From contig NC_081408.1 of assembly GCF_030272615.1 (NCBI RefSeq), positions 406,672,889 to 406,736,888 of the forward strand: a stretch of 64,000 bases of DNA, in the 5' to 3' direction. The DNA comes from Cryptomeria japonica (lineage: Eukaryota; Streptophyta; Pinopsida; Cupressales; Cupressaceae). Numbering within the stretch: the stretch's first letter is position 1; every line of letters starts with the position of its first letter. Below the pieces are notes generated by a model, which did not search any database, was not told the origin of the DNA, and was given only the letters and a program-made list of their open reading frames with translations. Shown here piece by piece: positions 1 to 10,149 of the stretch. The translations under genes were made by a program, and so were the position numbers.

Positions 1-9
1 TTTTTCTAA

Positions 10-312
10 TCGGTTCTTGTTCCATCAAGTTCAGAATCGGTATTATCTCTTCGCTCAACCGATTCTAGTTCAATCAAGTTCTAGATCGGTACCCACTTCT
101 TGATCCATCAAGTTCAAGATTGATATCTTTTCTCTTTATCGATCCTTGTTCAATCAAGTTTGGGATTGGTATCGCTTTGGTCAATCTGTTCAATTCATCA
201 CTTCAAATCAAAATGAATATCTCTTTTGTCATCCGTTCATGATCCATCAAGTTCAGAACTGGTATCTCTTCGACATCAACTGTTCTTTGAATCAATGCGT
301 TGCTCGCACATC
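10..312 (+). repeat. Degenerate ~47-bp minisatellite
   Basis: A core reading ATCAAGTT, usually preceded by TTGTTCA or TGATCC and followed by a GAT(C/T)GGTAT-like stretch, recurs at 24, 73, 107, 153 and 246, with weaker copies near 195 and 293. Most steps are 46-49 bp; one is about 34. The array lies directly upstream of a purine run and the LTR start at 331, so it reads as a tandem-repeated 3' untranslated region of the retrotransposon whose body lies to the left of the window. Confidence 0.65.
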
Positions 313-330
313 AATTCAAAGAGGGAAAAA

Positions 331-1240
331 TGTAATACCCTAAAAATGGTCATCGAAACCATGGGCCCCTAATCTTGACTACATCACCAAGGTCCTAACC
401 TAAGGCAATTAAATCAATTTTGAGCACCTAATTAAATAATTCCTCAACCATCAATGTTACATGGCAAATTAATCTCTTCAATTAAATATATCATCAAAAT
501 ATCTTTAATCAATTATCCAATTTATTTAATTAAATATCCTAGCATATTTAATCAATAAATCAATTTGTCATTAAATCATCAAAAAGGAATTAATCACCAA
601 AAAGGAATTATTTTGAAAAAGAAATCAATTTGAGATAATTTGAAAAAGAAATTTCAAAAAAGGAGCAAAATTGAATAAAAGGGAATAAATCAAAGAAAGC
701 TTGCTTTAAGAAAGAAAAATGGAATAAATCAGTTTTTTTTATTTTATCTTTATTTTAGCTCAATCTTATTTCCTTCAAACCTGAAGAAAGAAACCAATCA
801 CATCAAATCGCCTAGATTGTGCTTCCTCTTGGAGAATCTCGACCGCTCATCAACAATCAATCTCTACCGCCGCTTTCTCTCTGGATTTTCTATAAATTCA
901 GGCTCTCATTCTCAATCAAGTATTCTAGAGATTTTATTTGTTATCATGTTGGTTTTTCTCTAGAGTCGTTGAAAATATTGCATCTTATTTTATTGTATAT
1001 TTGCTTAATCTTGCATCCATCTAGCTTAAATTGCTTAATCTTGCATTCATATAGATTAAATCCTCCATCTTGGTGTAGTCTAGTCACTAGTATTACTTAG
1101 ATAAATCTGAGAGAAAATCTATACTCACATCTTGTAGGAGGCAATAGGTCGATTTGTTATGGTTTTCATTTATTGATTTTGATCAACTAACCATGCATGC
1201 AATGACTTATTGAGTATTTGTGTTTCAGATACAGATTCCA
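331..1240 (+). mobile_element. 3' LTR of an LTR retrotransposon entering from the left (end uncertain)
   Basis: A purine run (AAAGAGGGAAAAA, 319-330) looks like a polypurine tract and is immediately followed by TGTAATACCCTAAAAATGG, a typical plant LTR start. The sequence that follows is non-coding and AT-rich with a possible TATA-like segment (TCTATAAATT, about 888). The right end is a guess: a CACACACAACT stretch near 1,240. The 5' LTR and target duplication lie outside the window, so the boundary cannot be confirmed. Superfamily is not provable here; TGTAAYACCC starts are common in plant Ty3/gypsy elements. Confidence 0.45.
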
Positions 1241-1249
1241 AATTTCACA

Positions 1250-2820
1250 CACACAACTACTACGGGTGTGCAATGTTCTTCCTCTACCCTTGTTGTTTCC
1301 ACTTTCCTAGTTATTTCTACTAGGGTGTCTACACCCATTGTTTTTTAGTTCCTATGATATCTATTCATTCATCCACTTCAACTGAGTTGATACTAGATAC
1401 TCCTCCCTAGGATAATGTGACAAATATTTTTGGTTATCTTTCCTCTTTTCATATTCTCCCATATGTTACTACCTCAATGCTTGATGTCACTTTAATTAAC
1501 TTTGACAAGTTTATGTTTGATTTTGTTCTATGAAATTCAACTGTTGAATTTCCATCTGCAGTCATGACAAATAAAGAGTCCATCATAACTGCTACCATGC
1601 CACAACAAACCTTGCCCATCTAGTCTGCAGTCACTAGTGCAAGAATAATTTATACTCTCCCCCCTTGGTTGAAATCAATAGCTCCTAAGAGAAAGAAGCA
1701 AGCCATCTCTCCAGATGACTTTAACTTCAGAAGATTGATTCCTCCAAAGCCAAAGAATGTTAAGAAAGCAAAATCTCTATCAAAGATAAGAGTAGATAAG
1801 TCAATAAATAAATATGAAGAGGTAGCAGCTCCTACACAGGGCAAGACAATGGATAAAATTCAAGGATTAGATTATGAGGTGAGGAGGATTGACCTTGGAA
1901 ATCAAATAAGTGAAAACGCCAAGGAAGACGCTCAATCAACACTTAAAGCTTTAAGAGAAAGATATGATAGAGACAAAGAGATCAAGGACAAGCTCAAACT
2001 TCAAGTGGAGCAACTTACCTCTATTTTGTTCAAAATAACTCAGTCCTCACAAGTGGTTTAACCAATTGGTTATTTTGTTGATGAAGAAGTTGTAAAGAGG
2101 GCTGGACAAACTATGATATATGGGAGAGTTGTTGTTGCATGGGTAGATAAGATGTTATCACAAGGAACGCACCTTGTGATTTATTTAGTCAATTTGTTAA
2201 ATGACTTGGATGGTGAGGTCTCAAATAGATCAAACACTTGATTTGTTGTCATGGGAATTAAAGGTACAAGAAAAGGACCTCGACGCTTGGCTAAAGCTAG
2301 AGGATTTTGAGCTATATGTTCATGTAGATAGTGAAGTTATTTCCATCTATTAGATGTACATTAAGCAATAGGAAACCCTAGAATATAGGATGTATGCATT
2401 TGAACAAAAAATCAAAGATCTTCAGAAATCTCAAAAAGAAGGCAATTATAAAAGACATGACACTATCAATAAAGTTTCTAAATTTATGTGCAATTTATTA
2501 GATAAGGACCAAAAGCTCATACACGTTGACTCCATTATCCAAGAATTCAGCCTACTAGTTAGTACATAAATTGATGAGGAAGAATTTATAGTTTCTTCTA
2601 TTAACAAATTGGTAGATTTTCAATTGATCTCTGATAATCTAGAATCTCTTCTAAAGAAACATAAGGGTGTGTTAGCGTAGGTGATTTGATCACTCGAGTT
2701 TACGCCATTGTCAACCGCGTTAATGGACCTAATGAATCACTAATGAAGGAGGCCCTCCAAAAGTTTGAAGAATTTTTGAAGAAGAATCCAATGAAGAAGA
2801 GCCCCCCAACACTTAGCAAT
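1250..2820 (+). pseudogene. Decayed retroelement-like coding stretch with a coiled-coil ORF
   Basis: The longest open piece is 1669-2061 (about 130 codons). It is Lys/Pro-rich at its start and strongly charged and helical towards its end, with Leu/Ile at heptad-like spacing around 1,920-2,030, which suggests a coiled coil. Open stretches continue in other frames to about 2,900 with several stops, including a second short ORF at 2686-2904. Gag, protease, RT and integrase motifs are absent. Position and character resemble the C-terminal part of the extra ORF found downstream of pol in the gypsy element at 42-44 kb, but I could not align the two convincingly. Function unknown. Confidence 0.3.
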
Positions 2821-2822
2821 TT

Positions 2823-3615
2823 TTGTCATATTTTTATAGTTTATAATTTGCTTTTTATTTTTGACATATTACATGACAATTTGTACATATGTAATTTCAC
2901 GTAAAGAAAGTAAGTCCTAAATCAAATTAGACTGTACTTTGAATAAGTCAAATTAGTTGTAGAATCCCTATATTTTCTCAAGTCTTTTCTCTATATAAAG
3001 GAGAGGACTCATTGTAAATAAATCATCTTTTGGCTAATGCATAAAAAATATCGTATTGTAGAGCTATCAAAGACTTTGTGCTCTAAGTGAAAATCTGAAA
3101 ACTCTATCAATAAAGAAGTAGAGTTGTTTTCCAATTTTTGTCTTGAATTCACTTTATTATATGGTGAGAGTGTTCTTATGTCATTCTTGTCATATTATCT
3201 TTAAGGATTGAATTGGGCAGTGTGAGAAGTTGTTGGATTAAGAGATACAAAGATATTGTAGAATTTGTGCTATAGTATTTTATTGAGAACCATTTATCTG
3301 TGATTGATAACAAGGTGGAAACTTTGTGCTATATCAGGTTATCTATTTAGAGTAGTGAAAGTTGTGATATATGTGAAAGACTCTGAGTTGCATATCATTA
3401 TTTAATTTCAAGAATCAGTTGGAGAGACCATACAGGACTTTGTGCTTTATAGATTTGTTGGTACATATTTGAGTCATACTTTTGTTTAGCTAGAAGTTAT
3501 ATCGATTATTATTGCTTAAATTAGTATCTTTTAATTTGTGACTTATTGTGAAGGATAAAATCCACTCCGAAGTAAGAGATTTGGATAACACTTATTCTGT
3601 AAAAAGAGAATAAAT
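2823..3615 (+). other. Non-coding, LTR-like stretch with TATA box and polyadenylation-like signals
   Basis: No coding potential. A good TATA box lies at 2992-2999 (TATATAAAG, preceded by a CT-rich stretch) and AATAAA-like hexamers follow within 100 bp, the arrangement seen at the U3/R border of plant LTRs. The decamer ACTTTGTGCT or a close variant recurs near 3,074, 3,260, 3,319 and 3,440. No paired LTR or target duplication was found, so this is a candidate only. Confidence 0.3.
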
Positions 3616-4785
3616 TATTTGTAACACCCTAAAAATAGCATAGAAGGTAGAGGTTAGATAGATACTAGTCATTAGATTGCAATAAGAAGACAACATCCCC
3701 TTTGTGATGAGAGATTCAATCTCATCACATTGTGGCTGAAAATCGCTTTTTGTAATCATTCCCTGATTACAAAAATTTCAACTAGCAAAATATATATATT
3801 TTTAAATAAATATAATAAATAATAAATATTGATCTGTTATTAGAGGTTTACAAAATAGCTTGCACTTAACCCTAATCAAATATTTTCTCAATCGCAAACA
3901 AAACTGTGTGGTTATGTTCATTTACCATTGAAATTGGAGTATTAGATTTATTCAAGAAGTTACCAACTTGATCACATACTAATTAACAACTCACGAAGGA
4001 ATCAATATGTCGCAATCAATAAGAGTAAGCAAAAAGCGATGAATTTTTTTTTAATGAAGTTCACGAAATGTTCAGATTACGTCTTCAAGAATGCTCAATT
4101 GTGATGTTGCTTCATTAATTGATGCAAACCTTAATATGTCTTTGTTACATCATAGCTTAGTTTTCAACTTGCAAATTAATTCTTTGTCACTTTATGGAAA
4201 GATTATAGCATATTCGATGCTCTTTCCGATTTAGGTTTTTACAAAGAATACCTAATTTGCATATACATAGCCCAAGCCTAATAATATATGGAGAATAAAA
4301 GTAATCCATTTTCAAATATTCATTTTACGCATAGGTTTAAGACGCATTCAGCTTCCCTCTCTGTTTCTCTTCAATCTCGAAGAATGGTCAATTAGACCTC
4401 CATAAGTAAAACCCTCATCAACTAAATCACTCAACTTCATTACATAACTCAATCCATTGAGAAATGACTCAATGATTCCAAGCTTAGAGCTTGTTGAGTT
4501 TAGAGCTTGACGCTCAATACTTTTTCCCTCTCCTCAAGAATTGCTTTTACAAGCCAAAAATACCCCTTTATATACATTATCATATTGCATATAAGGGGTT
4601 TAACAAAATTATTCCCCATATATTCTTACCCCTAAATTGAGCCCCTTTCATCCTTATCAGGTTTGTTTTATAAATATCTTGATGGTTTTAATTTTGAAGC
4701 TTATTTTATTGAGGGAGGGACTCGATTCTACTCTCAATCTGTCAAGCCTTAAATACCTCTTGCACCATTTTAATCTCGAAAAACC

Positions 4786-4850
4786 TGCATAGTGTAATGG
4801 TGATAGATGGTGGTTATTAGCTATGGGGTCAGCGGTTCAAACCATTAACC
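4786..4850 (+). repeat. tRNA-like (SINE-head-like) unit 1
   Basis: An A-box-like TAGTGTAATGGT (4790-4801) is followed 32 nt later by a B-box-like GGTTCAAACC (4834-4843). The spacing fits an internal RNA polymerase III promoter. I could not fold a convincing cloverleaf, so this is more likely a tRNA-derived SINE remnant than a tRNA gene. Confidence 0.35.
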
Positions 4851-4920
4851 CTCCTTTATACTTAATATCAAAATAGATAGTCTTCAAATACCATTTGATG
4901 CATATCCACTCTGAAAATGA

Positions 4921-4985
4921 TGTTTGGTCTAGTAGTAGTGAGTGAGAGTAGGAAATGGAAGGTTGGGGGTTTGACTCCCCCAACT
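4921..4985 (+). repeat. tRNA-like (SINE-head-like) unit 2
   Basis: A-box-like TTGGTCTAGTAGT (4924-4936) and a near-consensus B-box GGTTTGACTCC (4968-4978) are flanked by a GGGGG / CCCCC pair that could form a T-arm stem. It lies 134 bp downstream of the first tRNA-like unit in the same orientation. No anticodon arm is convincing; a SINE head is the preferred reading. Confidence 0.4.
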
Positions 4986-5640
4986 AGTTGAGAGCCTTCT
5001 TGGTGGTGCCACATGGCACCCATCCATTGAACCACATCACACCATTCTATTCATTCACTGAGTGACATGTGTGGCCTTCTCATTGACCCAAATCAGCCAC
5101 ATGTGCCACATCATCATCCTTGTTAATTGTCCAATCTGCCACGTGTCTTAGTCTCCATATGCCACAAATCATCACCAACCTACAACTTTAGCATGTTTGT
5201 ATTGCCACGTCATCATGCTAACATTAGCATTCATACCTGGTCAACATTTTCTGCACAACTTTGAGTGGCCATATCTTTGGCATACAAACTATGTTTGAAC
5301 CTATTCAAGTTGCATTGGGATCGTCTCGACGAGCTCTTCTACTTTGTGTTGTTTTCGTCTAATTTGGAGATAATCATTTTTTGGGATTAGGTCTTCATCT
5401 AGAAACCCTGGCCCCGCCAAAATTTGACCAAGCATAACTTCTAGATACGGTCTCATTTTGATGTGATTCACGCTAGGTCATGATCATGTCGGTGAGCTCT
5501 ACACGATGGGGCCATCTTCATCAAGATTTGAAGACATCATTTTTTAGGGTTTTGAAGATCCACTTGGATCAAATATAGTTTTTAAATTTTAAGAAATAAA
5601 ATTTAAATATCTTTTTGAATTCACATATAAAAATTTGATG

Positions 5641-6288
5641 CTTTCCTTTTGAATTGCACCAGCTACAATTGAATAATTCTAGAGGAAATTTAGTGCGATG
5701 ATACGCAACCTAAAGCAGCATAATAAATGATTTATTGGAAGTTTCCTTTGTCCTACATTTGAAGTGGGATGCGTCTATTTTGGATCCAAAATGGACCTAT
5801 TGTACCAACAACATGCATCGACATACATGTCCAAGAAATGCATACCATGCCAACTTGTTGTAGCACCCAAACCCACGGTATGTGACATGGAGTTTCCTGT
5901 GGAGTTCGTCAAGTTGTCAGTTTCACTCCTCGGGGCCCATGCAAAATTACTTTGACATGTTGGAGGATGGCTGCGGATGGATTCGTGGTTACCGATAGTT
6001 TATTGTGCATAACACACACATTAAAAGCAAGTGAATAAAGAAACTACATTCGGATGACATCTCAGTGGGAAAAAGAGGGTGTTGGCTCCAAAAATTGGTG
6101 CGTTCCTTAGAGAAAAGACTAACATGGTGCAATTTGATATACCTAATGCGAGATTAATCACATTGTGGATATTTTATCATTTGTGTGATATGGTTTGGAT
6201 TTTGTGTTTAAAATCACTACGGTTTGCATTTTTAGTTTGAAGCTATTACGGTTAGTTTATATTGCTTGATATAATACAGCTTTGAGCT
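5641..6288. other. Unassigned flank of the copia insertion
   Basis: No coding signal beyond short chance ORFs. The words GGGATGCGTCTATTTTGG near 5,767 and GGGACGCATCTATTCTGG near 13,127 resemble each other, and a GATATAATA..CTATACA word occurs on both sides of the copia element. The element therefore appears to have landed in a pre-existing repetitive tract that continues at 12,985. Confidence 0.4.
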
Positions 6289-6293
6289 ATACA

Positions 6294-7343
6294 TGTTAGG
6301 TCCCTGAGACAACTGAGAGGGGGGGGTGAATCAGTTGTCAAATAAATTTAAACCAAAAACAACTTGACCAACTTAATGCTTAATACCGGTAAACCAGTTT
6401 AATATGCCGGTAGACAGTTTTAACAGTTAATTGCTATACCGGTAAGGATTAGTGCATGAAACATAAAGACAAAGTCATCCACAACACATAACACCAATAT
6501 TTGTACGTGGAAACCCTATAAGGAGAAAAACCACAGTGGGAAACCTTACCCACAATCAGATGATACTACTGTAGATAGTAAGTGTACATAAATGGAGTTT
6601 GCACATGCAAAAAGGCCAAGCGCCTAGAGCTCACTGCTCAATTACAAAATGGGAGTCACACTAACTACAATTGGATGGTTAAATCCAATAAGAATGTATT
6701 GCACAAAATAGCATCTTCATATGCTGGATTCAGTACCGGTGTAGTTCTGATTGTCTTCACAAAAACCCTCCTTCAATCTTCAAATGATGTCTGCATGTAT
6801 AGCTTTGGTTATTCTCACATATACCTTCACACAATCCTTTTTCACATTCCACACTTGATCTTAGAAATAAGATCTTACATTTACACCATACCCTAAGACC
6901 AATTTTAGTAGGTCGGCTCTACAAGATATTACAAGAAAAACATTTTACAAATAATACAATATCCGATGCAATAACCGTTTCAACATGTCGGCTTAATGCA
7001 TTTACAACAATAATTAATCATCTTCATAGCGTGTCGTGTTGATCTCGAAAAGATAAACCTGCTGGTATAACCTAGACCTATTTGTCGGTAACAGCAAATA
7101 TACAAATGCTAATATGCCAATTAACAAAACTCCAAGATGAAGTGTCCACACGATGTCTTCGATATAACAAAGTGTTTTCCATATCTTTCCAAGTACCGGT
7201 GATCATTATATCTTGCTAGTGTCGGTGACTATGCATGAGTCACTTGCTTGCCGATGAATGTTGTTGATTCTCCAAAGTGCCAGAGTTGATAAGTGTTTAG
7301 TAGGTGCTGAAATCAATGACAAAACCATACCAAAATACCAACA
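6294..7343 (-). repeat. 3' LTR of the copia element
   Basis: A 1,050-bp direct repeat of 11931-12979. On the plus strand it begins TGTTAGGTCC, then AGGGGGGGGTGAATCAG, and ends TACCAACA. The TATA box seen in the other LTR is altered here (minus-strand TGTAAATG instead of TATAAATG, about 6,877-6,884). A 104-codon plus-strand ORF (6582-6896) is also open in the other LTR, but it is antisense to the element and I regard it as chance. Confidence 0.93.
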
Positions 7344-7355
7344 ATCTCCCCCTTT
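7344..7355 (-). other. Polypurine tract (PPT) of the copia element
   Basis: On the minus strand the sequence AAAGGGGGAGAT directly abuts the 3' LTR start TGTTGG. This is the standard site for plus-strand DNA priming in LTR retrotransposons. Confidence 0.85.
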
Positions 7356-7720
7356 GGCATTGATGGCAACATAAGATGGAAAAATCTTCAAAGTGCCAAA
7401 ACAGAAATGCCAAATACCAAGAACTAACAATCTCCAAAAAGAGATCATAACCAAAAATCAAAATATAGATACAGAGAGTAATAATCTCTCTCAAACAACA
7501 ATCTCTCCCCCTGGGAGCAACATGTGTTTTCCTTGTGTTTTTCCATACCAATCTCTCCCCCTTTGACATCAAATGCCAAAGTTCTTAATAAGCCAAGTTC
7601 ATATACAAAATACCAATCAATTTAGTATACCACTACTCCCCCTGAGAAGTAGCTTCCCATCAAAGAAGGAATAAAAGATTTCTCTGTTAATTCTATCGGT
7701 TGATGACAATCATCAACTTC

Positions 7721-9037
7721 CTAAGTCTCTACCGGTGGGGGTATGACCCCAAGCCGATCTCTGAGATATTCAAAAGTCTCCTTAGGCAAAGGTTTAGTAA
7801 AGATATCTGCAATCTACTCTTTAGTATTCACATAAACCAGTTTTATTTCCTTTGCTTCAACATTTTCCCTTAGAAAATTCAGTTTGATAGAAACATGTTT
7901 GGTTTTAGAATGTAATACCGGATTCTTAGATATATCAATTGCTGCAGTCTTATCACAATAGATAGTAATAGGTTCCTTGCATTTTACCTTTATGTCTTTC
8001 AACATTTTCTTAAGCCATAGTACCTATGTACAGTTAGTTGCTACTGCAACATATTTTGATTCTGCTGTTGATAAAGATGTACAACTTTGTTTCTTACTCA
8101 ACCAAGAAACTAGTCTGTTTCCAAGAAAGAATGCTCTATCGGTGGTTCTTTTTCTATCATCCACATCTCCTGCCCAACTTGCATCTATGTATGCACATAA
8201 TTCAAAGTTTTCATCTCTAGGATACCATAATCCAAGATTTATAGTACCTTTTAAGTACCAGAAAATCATTTTTACTGCCGATTCATGATTTTCTCTAGGA
8301 TTACTTTGAAATCTTGAAACAATACATACTGCATTCATAATATCAGGTCTGGTTTGTGTCAAATACAATAAACCTCCTATCATAGATTTGTATCTAGTTG
8401 GATTAATAGGTGTAGATTCATCCCTTAGTGATAATTTGTCATTTGTTGTCATAGGTGTGCTTACCGGTTTAGAGTTCTCCATCCCAAATTTCTTTAGTAA
8501 CTCTTTTAAGTACTTGGATTGACTCAAGAATATACCTTTATCAATCTGTGAAATCTGCAATCCTAAAAAGAATTTTATTTCTGCAATCATAGACATTTCA
8601 AATTCTTGCTACATTTTAATAGAAAATTCTTTACATAATCCATCTTCTCCTCCAAAGATTATATAATCAACAAATACTTCTATAATCAATATATCATCAT
8701 TAGTCACTTTATAATATAAATTGATGCCTGCATTACCTTTAGAAAAACCAATCTTCAAAAGATACTTATCCAATCTTACATACCAAGCTCTTGGAGCTTG
8801 TTTCAATCCATACAAACCTTTTCTTAACTTGCAAACCATATCTTTTTTATTTGTCAAAGAAAATCCATCAGGTTGTTCAATGTACACTTCTTCTTCAAGG
8901 TCTCCATTCAAAAATGCACATTTAATATCCATTTGATATACTTTGTAGTTCTTATGTGCTACAAAAGCCAAAAATAATCTAACTGCCTCAATTCTAGCTA
9001 CCGATGCAAAGGTTTCATTGTAATCAATTCTTTCTTT
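7721..9037 (-). pseudogene. Copia reverse transcriptase and RNase H part of the polyprotein (broken)
   Basis: Read downwards from 9037. RT motifs [12 protein letters not shown] and [13 protein letters not shown] (8,609-8,971) are followed by FVDYIIFG where copia elements normally have YVDD; one catalytic aspartate is therefore tyrosine. The connection/RNase H part lies in 8,024-8,596 (FLGLQI, GGLLYLTQTRPDI, WAGDVDDRKRTT) and 7,814-8,005 (CDKTAAIDISKNPVLHSKTK), and the C-terminal ADIFTKPLP motif ends at a stop at 7,721. In-frame stops at about 9038, 8609, 8024 and 7814 split what was one reading frame; no frameshift is needed to join these pieces. Confidence 0.9.
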
Positions 9038-10149
9038 CTAAGAATATCCCTTACACACTAGTCTTGCTTTATTTCTGACAACCTTACCATCTTCATTAAG
9101 TTTGTTTCTGAATACCCATTTGGTTCCAATTACATTTTTATCTTTAGGCCAAGGAACTAATGTCCAAGTGTTATTTTTCTCAATTTGTTCTAATTCTTCT
9201 TCTATAGCTTTAATCCAAAATTTATCTTCACATGCCTCATTAACTGGTGATGGTTCAATTTGAGAAATAAGACATACCTCTTCATTTGTCAATCTTCCTC
9301 TTGTCATAACTCCTTTAAACTTGTTTCCAATTATCTGATCTTCAGAATGATTCAATCTTACATACCGGGGTGTCTTTGTTTGTTGTTGTTCCTCAGTTAC
9401 TGTGGAATCCTCAGATGATACCGGGGTAACTGGATCTTCATTATGTACTAGTGGATTCAGAGTAGATTCATTTGTCAAAATTTCTATTGCCAGTTCAGAG
9501 TCTATATACCTTGAAGTTCCTTTGAATTGTTCATCAATCTTTACATTTGTACTTTCAACAATTTTCTGCAATCTTTTGTTAAAACATCTATATGCCTTGC
9601 TCTTAGATGAATAACCAAGAAATATTCCTTCATCACTTCTAGGATCAAATTTGCCAATATACTCATCTCTTCTGATATAACATTTACTTCCAAAAATTCT
9701 GAAATATTTAAGAGTAGGAGTAATACCAAACCATAGTTCATGAGGGGTCTTACCAGTTTCACCTTTGATGTGAACTTTGTTGAATGTATAGACCATTGTA
9801 CTGACTGCCTCTCTCCAATATACATGTGGTAGGTTTTCTTCTGATAACATACTTCTTGTTGCATCCAAGATAGTTCTATTTTTATTTCAACAACTCCATT
9901 CTGCTGTGCTTTCCGAGGTGTTGATAGTTGTCTTCTGATTCCATTTACTTCACAGAATGTATTAAACTCCTTAGATGTAAATTATCCTCCTTGATCTAAT
10001 CTTAGACATTTGATTTTCTTACCGGTTTCATTTTCTACCATTGCTTTGAATAGTTTGAACTTTCCCAGTGCTTCTGATTTTTCTCTGAGAAAAGTAACCC
10101 AACACATTCTAGAATAGTCATCAATGATTAGCATGAAATATCTATCACT
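9038..10149 (-). pseudogene. Copia integrase core, linker and start of RT (broken)
   Basis: Below the stop at 10150 the frame continues with IDDYSRMCWVTF (integrase core, first Asp region) and LRLDQGG, where a TAA replaces the usual Glu codon near 9,982. PQQNGVVE-like sequence follows as AQQNGVVE. A one-base deletion near 9,877 then moves the frame to the 9038-9868 ORF, which holds the integrase C-terminal part (LPHVYWREAV, GKTPHELWFG, FGSKCYIRRDE) and the RT start (NTWTLVPWPKDKNVIGTKWV, then VRNKARLVCKGYS) before a stop at 9038. Domain order (integrase before RT) is diagnostic of Ty1/copia. Confidence 0.9.

Larger units (their letters stand above)
3620..5640 (+). other. LTR-like, unpaired non-coding sequence
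   Basis: It starts with TGTAACACCCTAAAAATAG, nearly the same 5' end as the LTR at 331. The next 2 kb hold no ORF of note. The stretch 4,990-5,240 repeats CCACRTSRC-type words (GCCACATCATC, GCCACGTGTC, GCCACGTCATC), some with a G-box-like ACGTG core. A short hairpin-forming pair of CCCCTTTATA / TATAAGGGG arms surrounds 4,565-4,600. Two tRNA-like units sit inside it and are listed separately. No 3' end or partner LTR could be placed. Confidence 0.3.

Noticed and set aside
6582-6896. 104-codon plus-strand ORF in the copia LTR, also open at 12218-12532
   Set aside because: Antisense to the element, and most differences between the two copies change amino acids, so there is no sign of selection. 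Likely a chance ORF kept open by the short age of the LTR pair.
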